Shown here: one piece after another, positions 8,678-17,471 of the stretch
How positions within the stretch are numbered: the first letter of the stretch is position 1
Layout: the number at the start of each line of letters is the position of its first letter
Assembly: GCF_049808615.1 (NCBI RefSeq)
Contig: NZ_JBNCAN010000012.1
Span: forward strand, 52,695 to 116,694
Source: Modicisalibacter sp049808615
GTDB lineage: Bacteria; Pseudomonadota; Gammaproteobacteria; Pseudomonadales; Halomonadaceae
Direction: 5' to 3'
Length of the DNA stretch: 64,000 nucleotides
The notes under the pieces: generated by a model
Told to the model about the DNA's origin: nothing
Seen by the model: the letters and a program-made list of their open reading frames with translations, nothing else
The model's database searches: none
Translations under genes and position numbers: made by a program

Positions 8678-9628
8678 TCAAATAAAATGGTGCGCGTACT
8701 CATCGAGTTCGCCCGCGGTCAATACAAACACGCCATGGCCGCCCCGCTCGAACTCGAGCCATAGAAAGGGTACTTCCGGGAAAGTGGCTTCAAGTTGCCG
8801 GTCCGAATTGCCCACCTCGACGATCAATACGCCATCGTCTTCGAGATACTCCCGAGCCTCGCGCAACAAACGCCGTACGACGTCCAGTCCGTCATTGCCT
8901 GCCCCCAGCGCCAACGCCGGTTCATGACTGAACTCAGCAGGCATAGTGGCTAAGTCTCGAGCATTCACGTAGGGCGGATTGGCGACGATCAGATCGTAGC
9001 GCTGACCGGCCACGCCCTCGAACAGATCAGAGAGCACCGCTCGTACCCGCAACCCCACGTCATGAAGGGTGATATTGGCCTTGGCCACCTCCAGCGCCTC
9101 GGCACCGATATCGACCAGATCGACCTCGGCGGTGGGCAGATACAGTGCCGAGGCAATACCGATACAGCCCGACCCAGTCCCTATGTCCAATATCCGATCT
9201 GGAGGCTGAGCGGGAAACCAGGCGGCAAAACCATGCTCGATCAGCTCGGCGATCGGTGAGCGTGGAATCAGTACGCGTTCATCGACCACAAAGGGATAGC
9301 CGGCGAAGAAGGCCTCGCCTAGCAGATAGGGCAAGGGTCGACGTGTCTCGATACGTTTGCGCACCAGTTCAACAAGCCGCTTGCGCTCGGGCTCCAGCAG
9401 CCGAGCATCCAGTACCGCCGGGTCGACGTCCCAAGGCAGATGCAGGCCGCCAAGCACCAGTGCCACAGCCTCATCCCAGGCGCTGGCGGTCCCGTGCCCG
9501 AAATGAAGGCGGCTTATATGAAACTCACTGGCCGCCCAGCGCAGATAATCCCGCAGGGTGATGAGCTCTAAGGTAAGCTGTTCGTCATTCAGCGTCAGCG
9601 TTGAAACAGCGGTCGGTTGAGGGTTCAC
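8678..9628 (-). CDS. prmB: 50S ribosomal protein L3 N5-glutamine methyltransferase PrmB
   Basis: S-adenosylmethionine-dependent enzyme that methylates a glutamine of ribosomal protein L3. At 316 residues, it has an N-terminal helical substrate-recognition domain (about 1-110) and a Rossmann methyltransferase domain with motif I DIGTGSGCIGI (148-158) and the catalytic NPPY motif (217-220). The start is GTG at 9628, preceded by AGGA at a suitable distance. Position directly upstream of aroC supports PrmB rather than the release-factor enzyme PrmC. Confidence 0.95.
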   Translation of the reverse strand: MNPQPTAVSTLTLNDEQLTLELITLRDYLRWAASEFHISRLHFGHGTASAWDEAVALVLGGLHLPWDVDPAVLDARLLEPERKRLVELVRKRIETRRPLPYLLGEAFFAGYPFVVDERVLIPRSPIAELIEHGFAAWFPAQPPDRILDIGTGSGCIGIASALYLPTAEVDLVDIGAEALEVAKANITLHDVGLRVRAVLSDLFEGVAGQRYDLIVANPPYVNARDLATMPAEFSHEPALALGAGNDGLDVVRRLLREAREYLEDDGVLIVEVGNSDRQLEATFPEVPFLWLEFERGGHGVFVLTAGELDEYAHHFI

Positions 9629-9770
9629 GCGACATCCTGTCGTTCGAAACGGTCATGGAAAGGATACTAGAAGAGGAATTGTACCTGCCTAGGGGGACGG
9701 TTCACAGCCAGGCTCAAGTCGCTATACTGAAGCGCTACGCACAGTATCGGACGCTATCAAGGGCCAGATC

Positions 9771-10355
9771 ATGAGCCGACATCGCCGCGACAACTCAGAC
9801 GAAGAGATCGCCCTGTTTCGTCAGGCGCTGGAAGATGCCGGCGTGCGAAAGCTTACCTCTGATCGTGCCGATCCGGGCAAGCGCCGACAGGACAAGGCAA
9901 GCCTCGGCGAGCGCAGAAGTGCCGCTACCGCGGTGGCAACGGATGTTTTGAGTAGCCGCACCAGCGATGGACGCGTCGAGCCTGTACGTCCCAGCACCCA
10001 CCTCAATTTTGCGATACCGGACTTACCTTATCGGACCCAGAGCGCCTTGAAACGTGGTCAGATTGTCTGGGAGGCGGGGCTCGATCTGCACGGTTACACC
10101 CTCGACGAAGCGCGTCTGGAACTGGAAAGCTTTCTGGCCGAAGCGCGCGACAAACGCATGCGCTGCGTGCTGGTGGTGCATGGCAAGGCGCGCACCAGCG
10201 CCGGCAATCTGCTCACCGACTATCCTGTCATCAAGAGCCACGTCAACGCCTGGTTACGAGAGTGGCCCACGGTGTTGGCCTTCTGTTCCGCCCGGGAACT
10301 GGATGGCGGTACCGGTGCCGTCTATGTGCTGCTGCGCCGTCGTGGCGAAGTGTAG
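9771..10355 (+). CDS. smrB: Smr-domain endonuclease SmrB
   Basis: A 194-residue protein with an unstructured, charged N-terminus and a C-terminal Smr domain. Three Smr motifs are visible: LDLHGYT (104-110), a VHGKA-type loop (136-140) and GGTGAVYVLL (about 181-190). In E. coli, SmrB cleaves mRNA at collided ribosomes in rescue. The gene is divergent from prmB with 142 bp between them, the arrangement seen for smrB/prmB in E. coli. No unusual features. Confidence 0.92.
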   Translation: MSRHRRDNSDEEIALFRQALEDAGVRKLTSDRADPGKRRQDKASLGERRSAATAVATDVLSSRTSDGRVEPVRPSTHLNFAIPDLPYRTQSALKRGQIVWEAGLDLHGYTLDEARLELESFLAEARDKRMRCVLVVHGKARTSAGNLLTDYPVIKSHVNAWLREWPTVLAFCSARELDGGTGAVYVLLRRRGEV

Positions 10356-10722
10356 CCACTGTTCGTACCCTCTCTAAGATGTTGAGATATCATTGAACTG
10401 GTGCGCAGCGACCAAGGGATAGCTGCATCTAATCGCAGTGCTCTCCAAGGTCACCTGGTTGCTGCTTGATAGAAACTTACATGCATACAACGTTGATATT
10501 GGAGGCTTTGAAGATGGCAGTGAGGCGTTGGCAATAGTAGCGAACCTAGTGCATCATCCGCCATCAGGAGTAAGCATGCATCGTCTTATTTCTAAATAGC
10601 CTAGTGTGGGATGACGACCAAGCTTCGGTGGAACCGCATAGAGAAGTGTTGAGGCGTGGCTTGGGGATGTGTCCGCTTCAATTTGACTAAAACAATTTTT
10701 TTAAACAAACATAGTTCACAAC
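10356..10722. other. 367-bp non-coding stretch, visibly more A/T-rich than its surroundings
   Basis: I found no convincing gene, RNA or clear repeat here. Short frames lack homology-like features and usable ribosome binding sites. With the following small gene it forms an A/T-richer patch between two GC-rich conserved blocks, consistent with a decayed or acquired segment. Confidence 0.5.
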
Positions 10723-11100
10723 ATGAATATTTTGATGCGCCCTCCGGCTATGACCAGCTTTTTTGGAAAACTTGCCTTAAGCATGCTCGTCCTTCTAGGC
10801 ATATTCACTACCTCCTCTGCGCTAGCAGTCGAGCGCGATGAGAAAAAGCATTTTGCAGCTTCGACGGCGATCTCTGCGACCTTGACCGCTGCCACTGACA
10901 AGCCATGGGTCAGCTTTGGAGGCTGCATCGCAGTTGGCGCAGCAAAGGAGCTTTATGATGATCGCCAATCTGACAACCACTTCGACTGGCAGGACATGAA
11001 GTACAACACCTTGGGATGCGCTATCGGCATTCCAATTGGCAAGGGCGCACGATGGCTGTTTACCGATGGCCGTTCGTTCGGATTTCGTGCGAACTTTTAG
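10723..11100 (+). CDS. Small exported protein resembling the YfiM/DUF2279 family
   Basis: A 125-residue protein with a probable signal peptide: after a short polar start, a hydrophobic run (about residues 17-30) ends in SSALA near residue 34. The mature part has the pattern DEKKHFAAS, then a Gly-rich region with GAAKELYDD and HFDWQDMKYNTLG. This spacing of His, KE and Asp-Trp resembles YfiM-like periplasmic proteins (DUF2279) as I remember them. Function is unknown. It stands alone, flanked by non-coding DNA and a convergent manC, and its composition is more A/T-rich than its neighbours. Confidence 0.6.
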   Translation: MNILMRPPAMTSFFGKLALSMLVLLGIFTTSSALAVERDEKKHFAASTAISATLTAATDKPWVSFGGCIAVGAAKELYDDRQSDNHFDWQDMKYNTLGCAIGIPIGKGARWLFTDGRSFGFRANF

Positions 11101-11221
11101 CCGCGCTCAAAGACTTTCACTTGGGTTCTCTCCAAAATAATTGCAAAGCAGCATTCGCTATTCGATCTCTTGTCTGCGCTTACTTCCGTTTACTGTGACA
11201 AGCTTTTCCAAGCATTACTCA

Positions 11222-12631
11222 TCAACAGCGACCATAACGGTCGTTCAACCGCACGATATCATCTTCTCCCAGGTAGGAGCCCGACTGTACTTCGATTAGC
11301 TCCAGGGGAATTGAGCCAGGATTTTCGAGCGCATGCACCTGGCCAATGGGAATATAGGTGGATTCGTTCTCGGTGACCAGATAGGTCTTATCGCCGTTGG
11401 TGACCCTGGCGGTGCCCGATACCACGACCCAATGCTCGGCGCGATGATGATGCATCTGTACTGACAGCTTGGCTCCAGGCTTCACGGTGATCCGTTTGAC
11501 CTGGTAACGATGACCGTTGTCGATGGAATCATAGACCCCCCAGGGGCGATACACCTCCCGGTGAGTGTCGGATTCACGGCGCTTCTGGGCATTGAGCGTC
11601 TCGACTACCTTTTTGACATCCTGCACCTGGTCCCTGTGGGCGACCAGTACGGCGTCCTTGGTTTCAACGATCACCAGATCATCAACGCCCACCGTGGCCA
11701 CCAGCCGACTATCGGCATGGACCATCAGATTATGGCCGTTCTCTATCAGCACATCGCCTCGGGTCACGTTACCTCGATCGTCCTTGTCACTCACTTCCCA
11801 TAGCGTCGTCCAGGAGCCGATGTCGCTCCAGCCAGCATCCAGCGGTACCATGCAAGCCTGCTCGGTTTTCTCCATCACCGCGTAGTCAATCGATTCCGAC
11901 GGACACGCCCTGAAGGCATCCGCATCGACACGCATGAAGTCGAGATCCTGTTGAGCCCCTTCGATGGCCGCGCGGCATGCTTCTACCATTGCCGGCTGAA
12001 AGCGTTCCAACTCTTCCAGGTAGCATTTTGCCTGGAACATGAACATGCCGCTGTTCCAATAATACTCCCCCGAATCGAGATAGTTCTGAGCCGTCGCGAG
12101 ACCCGGCTTTTCGACGAAGCCTTTTACATGAAACCCTTTACCGCCCAAGGAGGCGCCGCGCTGAATATACCCATAGCCCGTTTCGGGGTGAGTGGGGACG
12201 ATGCCGAAGGTGACGAGCTGGCCCTCCTCCGCCAGTTCTTTGGCATCATTAATCCGCGCCTGAAACTCGACGACATCCGTGATCAAGTGATCCGCCGCCA
12301 ATATCAGTAACAGCGCGTTTTCATCCTGGCGCAGGGCCTGCAGGGCGGCGAGGGCAATGGCCGGCGCCGTATTGCGGCCTTCCGGCTCGAGCAGAATAGT
12401 GGCCTCGGCAATCCCTTGATCGCGCAGCTGCTCCGCGACCAGGAAGCGGTGTTCTTCATGGCAGATCAGATAGGGTGGCCGATGCGCGATATTTTCCAGG
12501 CGCTTCAGCGTTTCCTGAAGCATGCTGCCTTCTCCCGTCAAGGCGAGAAACTGCTTGGGGTTGTATCTGCGCGACAATGGCCACAAGCGCGAACCGCTGC
12601 CTCCGGCCATGATGACGGGGGTAAACAACAC
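11222..12631 (-). CDS. manC: Mannose-1-phosphate guanylyltransferase / mannose-6-phosphate isomerase
   Basis: Bifunctional enzyme of GDP-mannose synthesis for exopolysaccharide or O-antigen, 469 residues. The N-terminal nucleotidyltransferase domain has IMAGGSGSRLWPLSR (about 7-21) and an FVEKP motif; the C-terminal cupin isomerase domain (about 350-469) has RPWGVYDSI and the metal-binding MHHHRAEHW. The start is GTG at 12631, preceded by GGAG. It is known as ManC, CpsB or AlgA in different species. No other sugar-nucleotide genes are nearby, so the polymer it serves is not indicated. Confidence 0.95.
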   Translation of the reverse strand: MLFTPVIMAGGSGSRLWPLSRRYNPKQFLALTGEGSMLQETLKRLENIAHRPPYLICHEEHRFLVAEQLRDQGIAEATILLEPEGRNTAPAIALAALQALRQDENALLLILAADHLITDVVEFQARINDAKELAEEGQLVTFGIVPTHPETGYGYIQRGASLGGKGFHVKGFVEKPGLATAQNYLDSGEYYWNSGMFMFQAKCYLEELERFQPAMVEACRAAIEGAQQDLDFMRVDADAFRACPSESIDYAVMEKTEQACMVPLDAGWSDIGSWTTLWEVSDKDDRGNVTRGDVLIENGHNLMVHADSRLVATVGVDDLVIVETKDAVLVAHRDQVQDVKKVVETLNAQKRRESDTHREVYRPWGVYDSIDNGHRYQVKRITVKPGAKLSVQMHHHRAEHWVVVSGTARVTNGDKTYLVTENESTYIPIGQVHALENPGSIPLELIEVQSGSYLGEDDIVRLNDRYGRC

Positions 12632-12701
12632 TTACACTCCTTTTGACTGGATGGCATCCAGATAAGCCCCAGGAGCCGTATCGACCGCAACGGAGGCCGC
12701 T

Positions 12702-13745
12702 CTAATTCGCGGGTTTTCCTGTGGCCGGCTCGCTCACCATCTCCTGGCCATCTTCGCCTCGCGAATCACGATTGGCTTCGTAGCGATCCAGCGCCTGTAC
12801 CGCCAGATGGCGACCCAAGCGAATCAGGGCGTCGGCACGATGAAACTCATAAGCGCCACATACCGTCTTGGGTATCTCGACCAGGATATCCGGCGGATAG
12901 CCTGCAATCTTGTACTTGGCAAGCGCCCCCTGGGTGATCTCGAAGGAGGCAAGCATGATATCAAGCTTACTCCATGCTCGTTCTGCGGCGCGCTTGTGCT
13001 TGTTCGTCACATCTGCCTTTTCGTTAGTGTCATCGTTGTCTTCATCTTCTTCTTGAGGACCACTAAACATGCGGTGGGCCCGCTCACGTACCCATTTGGA
13101 AAAGCCCTTGCCCTGAGCCTCAAGCTCGGCTTCCCGAGCATGCTCCTTGGCAGCCTCATCCTCCGGTAGTAGCTCCTCAAGAGACACCGGTTGGTGAGAC
13201 TGCGCCGTGGCATTGACCGCTAGTACCAGATCAGTGCGCGTCGACACCGTGGGGATGATCGGCAACGGATTCATCAATCCACCATCCACCAATATCTGAC
13301 CATCGAGGCTGACCGGGGTGATGATGCCGGGCACGGCGATCGAGGCACGAATCGCCTGCAAGAGCGGCCCATTTTGAAACCACACTTCGCGCTGACGATT
13401 GAGATCCGTGGCCACGGTCGTCAGCGGAATGGGCAAGTCCTCGAGCAGCACATCGCCGATCAGTTCCTCGAGCTTGTCCATCACCTTGTTGGCACGCATC
13501 GCGCCAAGCGGACTCCAGGTAACGTCGATCAGTTTGAGTACATCGAAATAGGCAAGCTGGCTGACCCACTCGCGATAGCCGTCCATCTGGCCTGCCACAA
13601 AAACACCACCGACCAGGGCACCCATCGAACATCCGGAGATGGCAACGATCTCGTAACCCCGAGACACCACCTCATCGATGACGCCGATATGGGCATAACC
13701 CCTTGCCCCACCGCTGCCCAGCACCAAGGCGATACGTTTGCTCAC
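12702..13745 (-). CDS. rssA: RssA-like patatin family phospholipase
   Basis: A 347-residue serine hydrolase with patatin features: oxyanion motif GSGGARG (10-16), nucleophile Ser40 in GCSMG, and catalytic Asp154 in VDGGLMNP. The order and spacing match E. coli RssA (about 300 residues); the extra length is an acidic, charged insert around residues 195-255. The start is GTG at 13745 with a very strong GAGGAGGT box. It starts 12 bp after a hydrolase gene, so the two are probably co-transcribed. The natural lipid substrate is unknown. Confidence 0.85.
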   Translation of the reverse strand: MSKRIALVLGSGGARGYAHIGVIDEVVSRGYEIVAISGCSMGALVGGVFVAGQMDGYREWVSQLAYFDVLKLIDVTWSPLGAMRANKVMDKLEELIGDVLLEDLPIPLTTVATDLNRQREVWFQNGPLLQAIRASIAVPGIITPVSLDGQILVDGGLMNPLPIIPTVSTRTDLVLAVNATAQSHQPVSLEELLPEDEAAKEHAREAELEAQGKGFSKWVRERAHRMFSGPQEEDEDNDDTNEKADVTNKHKRAAERAWSKLDIMLASFEITQGALAKYKIAGYPPDILVEIPKTVCGAYEFHRADALIRLGRHLAVQALDRYEANRDSRGEDGQEMVSEPATGKPAN

Positions 13746-13757
13746 GCTAACCTCCTC

Positions 13758-14627
13758 TCATGAGTTGTCGACGACATCCGCCACGATCGCCTCGCTGACC
13801 GCTGCCACCGCGGCCGGCTCGAGATGGAGATGATGACCGCCGACCAGGACACGTCTTCGCAATGGCCGAAGGGCACTGCGCGCACGCTGAGCCTGTTCGC
13901 GATCGCCGAGAATGCCACCATCACCCTCGATCAACAGCGTCGGCATTTCGATGGCATTCAGAATCGCCTGCACCTGCTCCGGACAAAAGCGCACCATCGA
14001 AGGTCGCAACAAACGTCCATCGGTACGCAGACGATAGCCTCCTTTCCCATCATCCTCGAGATTGCGCCGCACCAAAGGCTCGGCGGTAACCGCATCGATG
14101 GCGGTCACTCCCCCGTTGACCCGCGCCGCAATGGCGCTCTCGACATCCGCATAGTGCGGTGCCTTGGAGCTGCGCCGTCGATGACCCTGCAACCCCTTGC
14201 GCAACTGCTCGGCGGTCTTCTCCGCTGGTGTGCTCAAGGTACCGAGCCCATCGATCAGAACCAAACGCTCGACGCGTTCCGGCAATGCGGCCGCCACCAG
14301 ACAGGCGACCCCCGCGCCCATCGAATGACCGAGTAACGGCGCGCGCTCGAGTCCCAGAGATTTCAATACATCCAGCACATCCTGGGTGTAATCCCAGATA
14401 GCATAGTCGGCTCCGGAAGGGTGACGCTGCGATTTGCCATGACCACTGAAGTCGATGGCGACAATACGTATGTTCAAACGCTCGACAAGCAAGGGGGCCA
14501 GCCGCGAGAAGCTCGCCGCATTGTCCAGCCAGCCATGCAGTGCCAACCAGGTCGGTGCGTCTTCGTGGCCCCAGCTCAAACCGGCCAGGCGCCCTCCTGC
14601 TAGAAGTATTTCAGTCGCTGCAATCAT
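13758..14627 (-). CDS. Alpha/beta hydrolase (downstream member of a tandem pair)
   Basis: A 289-residue alpha/beta-hydrolase with oxyanion region LHGWLDN (30-36), DFSGHGKS (59-66) and nucleophile Ser102 in LGHSMGAG; a C-terminal GGHHLHLE supplies the likely catalytic His. I chose the ATG at 14627 because it overlaps the stop of the upstream hydrolase (TAATG), indicating translational coupling. An open frame extends 98 codons further but lies inside the neighbouring gene. The substrate is not predictable; an esterase is the broadest safe call. Confidence 0.85.
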   Translation of the reverse strand: MIAATEILLAGGRLAGLSWGHEDAPTWLALHGWLDNAASFSRLAPLLVERLNIRIVAIDFSGHGKSQRHPSGADYAIWDYTQDVLDVLKSLGLERAPLLGHSMGAGVACLVAAALPERVERLVLIDGLGTLSTPAEKTAEQLRKGLQGHRRRSSKAPHYADVESAIAARVNGGVTAIDAVTAEPLVRRNLEDDGKGGYRLRTDGRLLRPSMVRFCPEQVQAILNAIEMPTLLIEGDGGILGDREQAQRARSALRPLRRRVLVGGHHLHLEPAAVAAVSEAIVADVVDNS

Positions 14628-15424
14628 TAGATGTGATTCTCCAGCAAGGAGTCGATAGTGACTAACAAGGTGGCACGCGCTTCTTCGGGATACTCCATGG
14701 GAAACATGTGGCTGCCCGGGGTCGTGACGACATGCAGGCCATGACGCGTCAGTCGACGTCGGCGGGCAGGCGTCAATAAATCGGAACGATCGCCGGCAAT
14801 CAATGCAAGGGGTGTTTCGACACGTCGCGCCAGGCCGTGCAGGTGATCCGGCAGATAGCGAAATATCTCGACCTCCACCGCAGGATCGAACAGCAGCTCG
14901 ATACTGCCATCGTCCCGGCACACGGTGCCGCCTGCGATATAGTCCTGCAGCGCCGCCTCGGTAAAGGGCTTGAACAATCCCCGCTGACGCAGATAGTGGC
15001 CCATGGCATCTCGGTTAGGCCAGTGCTGACGCCGCCCCTTGCTGCGGCCCGCCGGCGTGACGCGATCGACCATTTTAAAACGTTTGGCAGTGCGCAACGC
15101 CAGGGCATCCAAACCCACCATAAGCGGCGAATCGAGCATCACCACGCAACGCAGCGCTTCCGGCACTATTTCCGCAGCCATCAGCATCAGCACGCCACCC
15201 ATGGAATGACCGACCCCGATTACCGGAGCATCGAAAGACCGCAGATGCATCACCAACTCATCCCGCAGGGCCGGCCAGTTATCGCTCACCGGATGATCCG
15301 GGTCATGGCCCAAACGATCCAAGGGATGAAGATCGAAGCGGGCTCCGAGCGGAGCTAGAAAGCTTTTGTAGCTGGCGCCGGTGAAACCATTGGCATGAGC
15401 GAAGAGCAATCGGGGTAATGGCAT
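14627..15424 (-). CDS. Alpha/beta hydrolase (upstream member of a tandem pair)
   Basis: A 265-residue alpha/beta-hydrolase. HANGFTGASY (10-19) forms the oxyanion region, Ser74 in GVGHSMGG is the nucleophile and PGSHMFPME near the C-terminus holds the likely catalytic His. Its stop codon overlaps the ATG of the next hydrolase. It heads an apparent unit of hydrolase, hydrolase, RssA-like patatin and possibly manC. Three lipid or ester hydrolase-type genes in a row suggest a shared lipid-related task, but this is inference. Confidence 0.85.
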   Translation of the reverse strand: MPLPRLLFAHANGFTGASYKSFLAPLGARFDLHPLDRLGHDPDHPVSDNWPALRDELVMHLRSFDAPVIGVGHSMGGVLMLMAAEIVPEALRCVVMLDSPLMVGLDALALRTAKRFKMVDRVTPAGRSKGRRQHWPNRDAMGHYLRQRGLFKPFTEAALQDYIAGGTVCRDDGSIELLFDPAVEVEIFRYLPDHLHGLARRVETPLALIAGDRSDLLTPARRRRLTRHGLHVVTTPGSHMFPMEYPEEARATLLVTIDSLLENHI

Positions 15425-15577
15425 CGAACCCTATTTTCCTGTGACGAATGACGAACGCACGACTATTGGAAGGGCGCGCTAGGCGTAGGTAACGTGCCGG
15501 TTTACCATAGTACATCGACAGCAAGAATCATACAGTCGTTTAAATCTCAACTAGCGACCGCTGACAAGGAAGCCGCT

Positions 15578-15679
15578 GTGTCAAATTCTCGCCCTCCCCG
15601 CAACACTGGTCTACGCAACTCCTTGTTTTTCGCGACGGTGATTGCCGCGATCATCGTCGGCTTATGGCTGGCACGCTAG
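15578..15679 (+). CDS. Predicted 33-residue single-span membrane peptide
   Basis: A small frame starting with GTG at 15578, preceded by AAGGA at a good distance. The product is a short basic head (SNSRPPRNTGLRNS) followed by one hydrophobic segment (FFATVIAAIIVGLWLA), giving an N-in single-span topology. It ends 9 bp before an AEC transporter gene, suggesting co-translation. A longer ATG-started version from 15494 adds 28 residues but has no clear ribosome binding site. I do not recognise a family. Confidence 0.5.
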   Translation: MSNSRPPRNTGLRNSLFFATVIAAIIVGLWLAR

Positions 15680-15688
15680 GCGGATACA

Positions 15689-16636
15689 ATGAATCTACTT
15701 ACGATCTTCGCGCAAACGCTGGAAATCACCCTTCCGGTCTTTGCCATGGTTTTTATCGGGCTCGGGCTCAAGCGTATCGGCTGGATCGATAGCGCCTTCA
15801 TCACCACGGCGTCGATGCTGGTATTCAAGGCGACGCTGCCAGTGCTGATTTTCCTCAGCATCATCCGCGCCGACCTCGAGACTGCCTTCGACCCCGGGCT
15901 CATGGTGTTCTTTGCTCTGGCAACGATCGTAACCTTCTTGCTCAGTTGGCTGTGGGCTGGTTGGCGTGTGCCCAAGGACGATCGCGGCATCTATGTGCAA
16001 GGAGCCTTTCGCGGCAATTGTGGCGTGGTGGGGCTTGCGCTGGCGGCGGGTATGTATGGTGATTACGGGCTCTCCGCCGGCAGTCTGCTGCTGGGCGTAG
16101 TCATCCTGACCTATAACGCCCTGTCGGTGATCGTGCTGACGGCCTATCAACCCGGGCGGCAGGCGGATTGGTATGGCATGGGAAAGCATATTGCGCGCAA
16201 TCCGCTGATTCTGTCCGTCCTGATTGCCATCCCCTTCGCCTGGTCCGGTATCGAACTACCTGATTGGCTGATGACCAGCGGCGACTACTTTGCCTCGCTG
16301 ACCCTGCCCCTGGCGTTGATCTGTATCGGTGGCACCTTGTCGGTAAGCGCCCTGCGCGACGATCGAGCAACCGCACTGGGCGCCAGCCTGATGAAGATGG
16401 TCACGCTACCCGTACTCGCCACCGGTGCCGCCTGGCTAGTTGGGTTTTCCGGCCCTCAACTGGGCCTGCTGTTCGTGTTTTTTGCAAGCCCCACCGCGGC
16501 AGCAAGCTTTGTGATGGTCAAGGCGATGGGCGGCAACGCCAAGCTGGCCGCAAACATCATTGCCGTCACCACCTTGATGTCCAGCGTCACGATCACTGGT
16601 GGGGTGTTCGTGTTACAGATCTGGGGGGTGATTTGA
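15689..16636 (+). CDS. AEC (auxin efflux carrier) family transporter
   Basis: A 315-residue integral membrane protein with about ten hydrophobic segments arranged as two similar halves, starting ITLPVFAMVFIGLGLKRIGW, typical of the AEC/BASS-like fold. The N-half has FRGNCGVVGLALA, matching the conserved broken-helix region, and the C-half has FASPTAAASFVMVKAMGG. Bacterial members carry organic acids such as malonate or malate; the substrate cannot be read here. The gene follows the small membrane ORF by 9 bp. Confidence 0.9.
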   Translation: MNLLTIFAQTLEITLPVFAMVFIGLGLKRIGWIDSAFITTASMLVFKATLPVLIFLSIIRADLETAFDPGLMVFFALATIVTFLLSWLWAGWRVPKDDRGIYVQGAFRGNCGVVGLALAAGMYGDYGLSAGSLLLGVVILTYNALSVIVLTAYQPGRQADWYGMGKHIARNPLILSVLIAIPFAWSGIELPDWLMTSGDYFASLTLPLALICIGGTLSVSALRDDRATALGASLMKMVTLPVLATGAAWLVGFSGPQLGLLFVFFASPTAAASFVMVKAMGGNAKLAANIIAVTTLMSSVTITGGVFVLQIWGVI

Positions 16637-16640
16637 GAGA

Positions 16641-16949
16641 TTAACGTCTGGCGCTGATGACGATCTCGAACTGCTCGATGCCGCCGCCTTCCCGGGTCGC
16701 CTCCGCCGGCAAAGGATCGGCGTGGGCTTGCTTGAAATCCTCACTGTTCACCCAGCCGCGAAATGCTTCCTGACCTTCCCATTCGGTTTCCACCACATAG
16801 GGCGCCTGATTGCCTAGAGGGCGCAGCACGCGCATGGCGACGAATCCGGGCTGCTTGTCGATCTCACCGGCCCGGGCCTTGAAGCGAGCCTCGAACATCT
16901 CCTCGAAGCCCGGATTGACGAAAATACGGTTATTGACCACGAACGACAT
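16641..16949 (-). CDS. Antibiotic biosynthesis monooxygenase (ABM) domain protein
   Basis: A 102-residue dimeric alpha/beta-barrel type protein starting MSFVVNNRIFVNPGFEEMFE, with the family elements PGFVAMRVLRP and YVVETEWEGQEAF-RGW. Related proteins are HmoA/IsdG-type haem-degrading or quinol monooxygenases; the length and motifs suit the HmoA-like group, but haem ligands are not certain. I chose the ATG at 16949, which has GGAGG upstream. It is convergent with the AEC gene, which ends 4 bp away. Confidence 0.85.
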   Translation of the reverse strand: MSFVVNNRIFVNPGFEEMFEARFKARAGEIDKQPGFVAMRVLRPLGNQAPYVVETEWEGQEAFRGWVNSEDFKQAHADPLPAEATREGGGIEQFEIVISARR

Positions 16950-16988
16950 GCAAACCTCCAGATAAAAGATGCCAGACAAGCAGCGGTG

Positions 16989-17471
16989 TCAGACAAGATC
17001 GGCGGGATGGCGGAAATCAATCATCTCGGCGCAGCCCGCCGCCCATACCTCGGCCTGTAAGGCTGCGATGGCGGCGGTCGGCATGGGCAGACTACTACGT
17101 GGGTCGCCTTCGACCAATCGCGCACTCAGCGTCCCCACCATTGGCATATGACTGACCAATAGACACGGCGCTTGCTGAGCCTCCTCCTGCAGCCAGTCGA
17201 TGATGGGCTCCACAGGGTCATCCGGGGTGATGATCGTCAGCGTTTCGACCTCTCTGCCCAGCCGCTCGGCAATGATGTCTGCAGTTTTCCGGGCGCGGAC
17301 ATAGGGGCTTGCGACAATGCGCAATTGCACGCGCTGCGTGGCATCGAGGCTCTCAGCCAGCCACTCGGCCATGCACCGCACCTCGGCGCGTCCATGAGAA
17401 GTCAACTCGCGTCGTGAATCGGGATGCCCCTGGGCAGCCTCACCATGGCGCATGATCCAGAGCCGTTTCAT
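16989..17471 (-). CDS. sixA: Phosphohistidine phosphatase SixA
   Basis: A 160-residue member of the histidine-phosphatase superfamily that dephosphorylates phospho-histidine on signalling proteins. The catalytic RHGE motif is at residues 8-11 and the second His is in LLVSHMPM; the length matches E. coli SixA. Its ATG overlaps the gpsA stop (ATGA, 17468-17471), so it is translationally coupled to gpsA. A gpsA-sixA arrangement is common in marine gammaproteobacteria. Confidence 0.93.
   Translation of the reverse strand: MKRLWIMRHGEAAQGHPDSRRELTSHGRAEVRCMAEWLAESLDATQRVQLRIVASPYVRARKTADIIAERLGREVETLTIITPDDPVEPIIDWLQEEAQQAPCLLVSHMPMVGTLSARLVEGDPRSSLPMPTAAIAALQAEVWAAGCAEMIDFRHPADLV

Noticed and set aside
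13758..14921. 387-codon version of the second hydrolase
   Set aside because: The extra 98 codons overlap the upstream hydrolase in another frame and look non-coding; the TAATG overlap supports the start at 14627.
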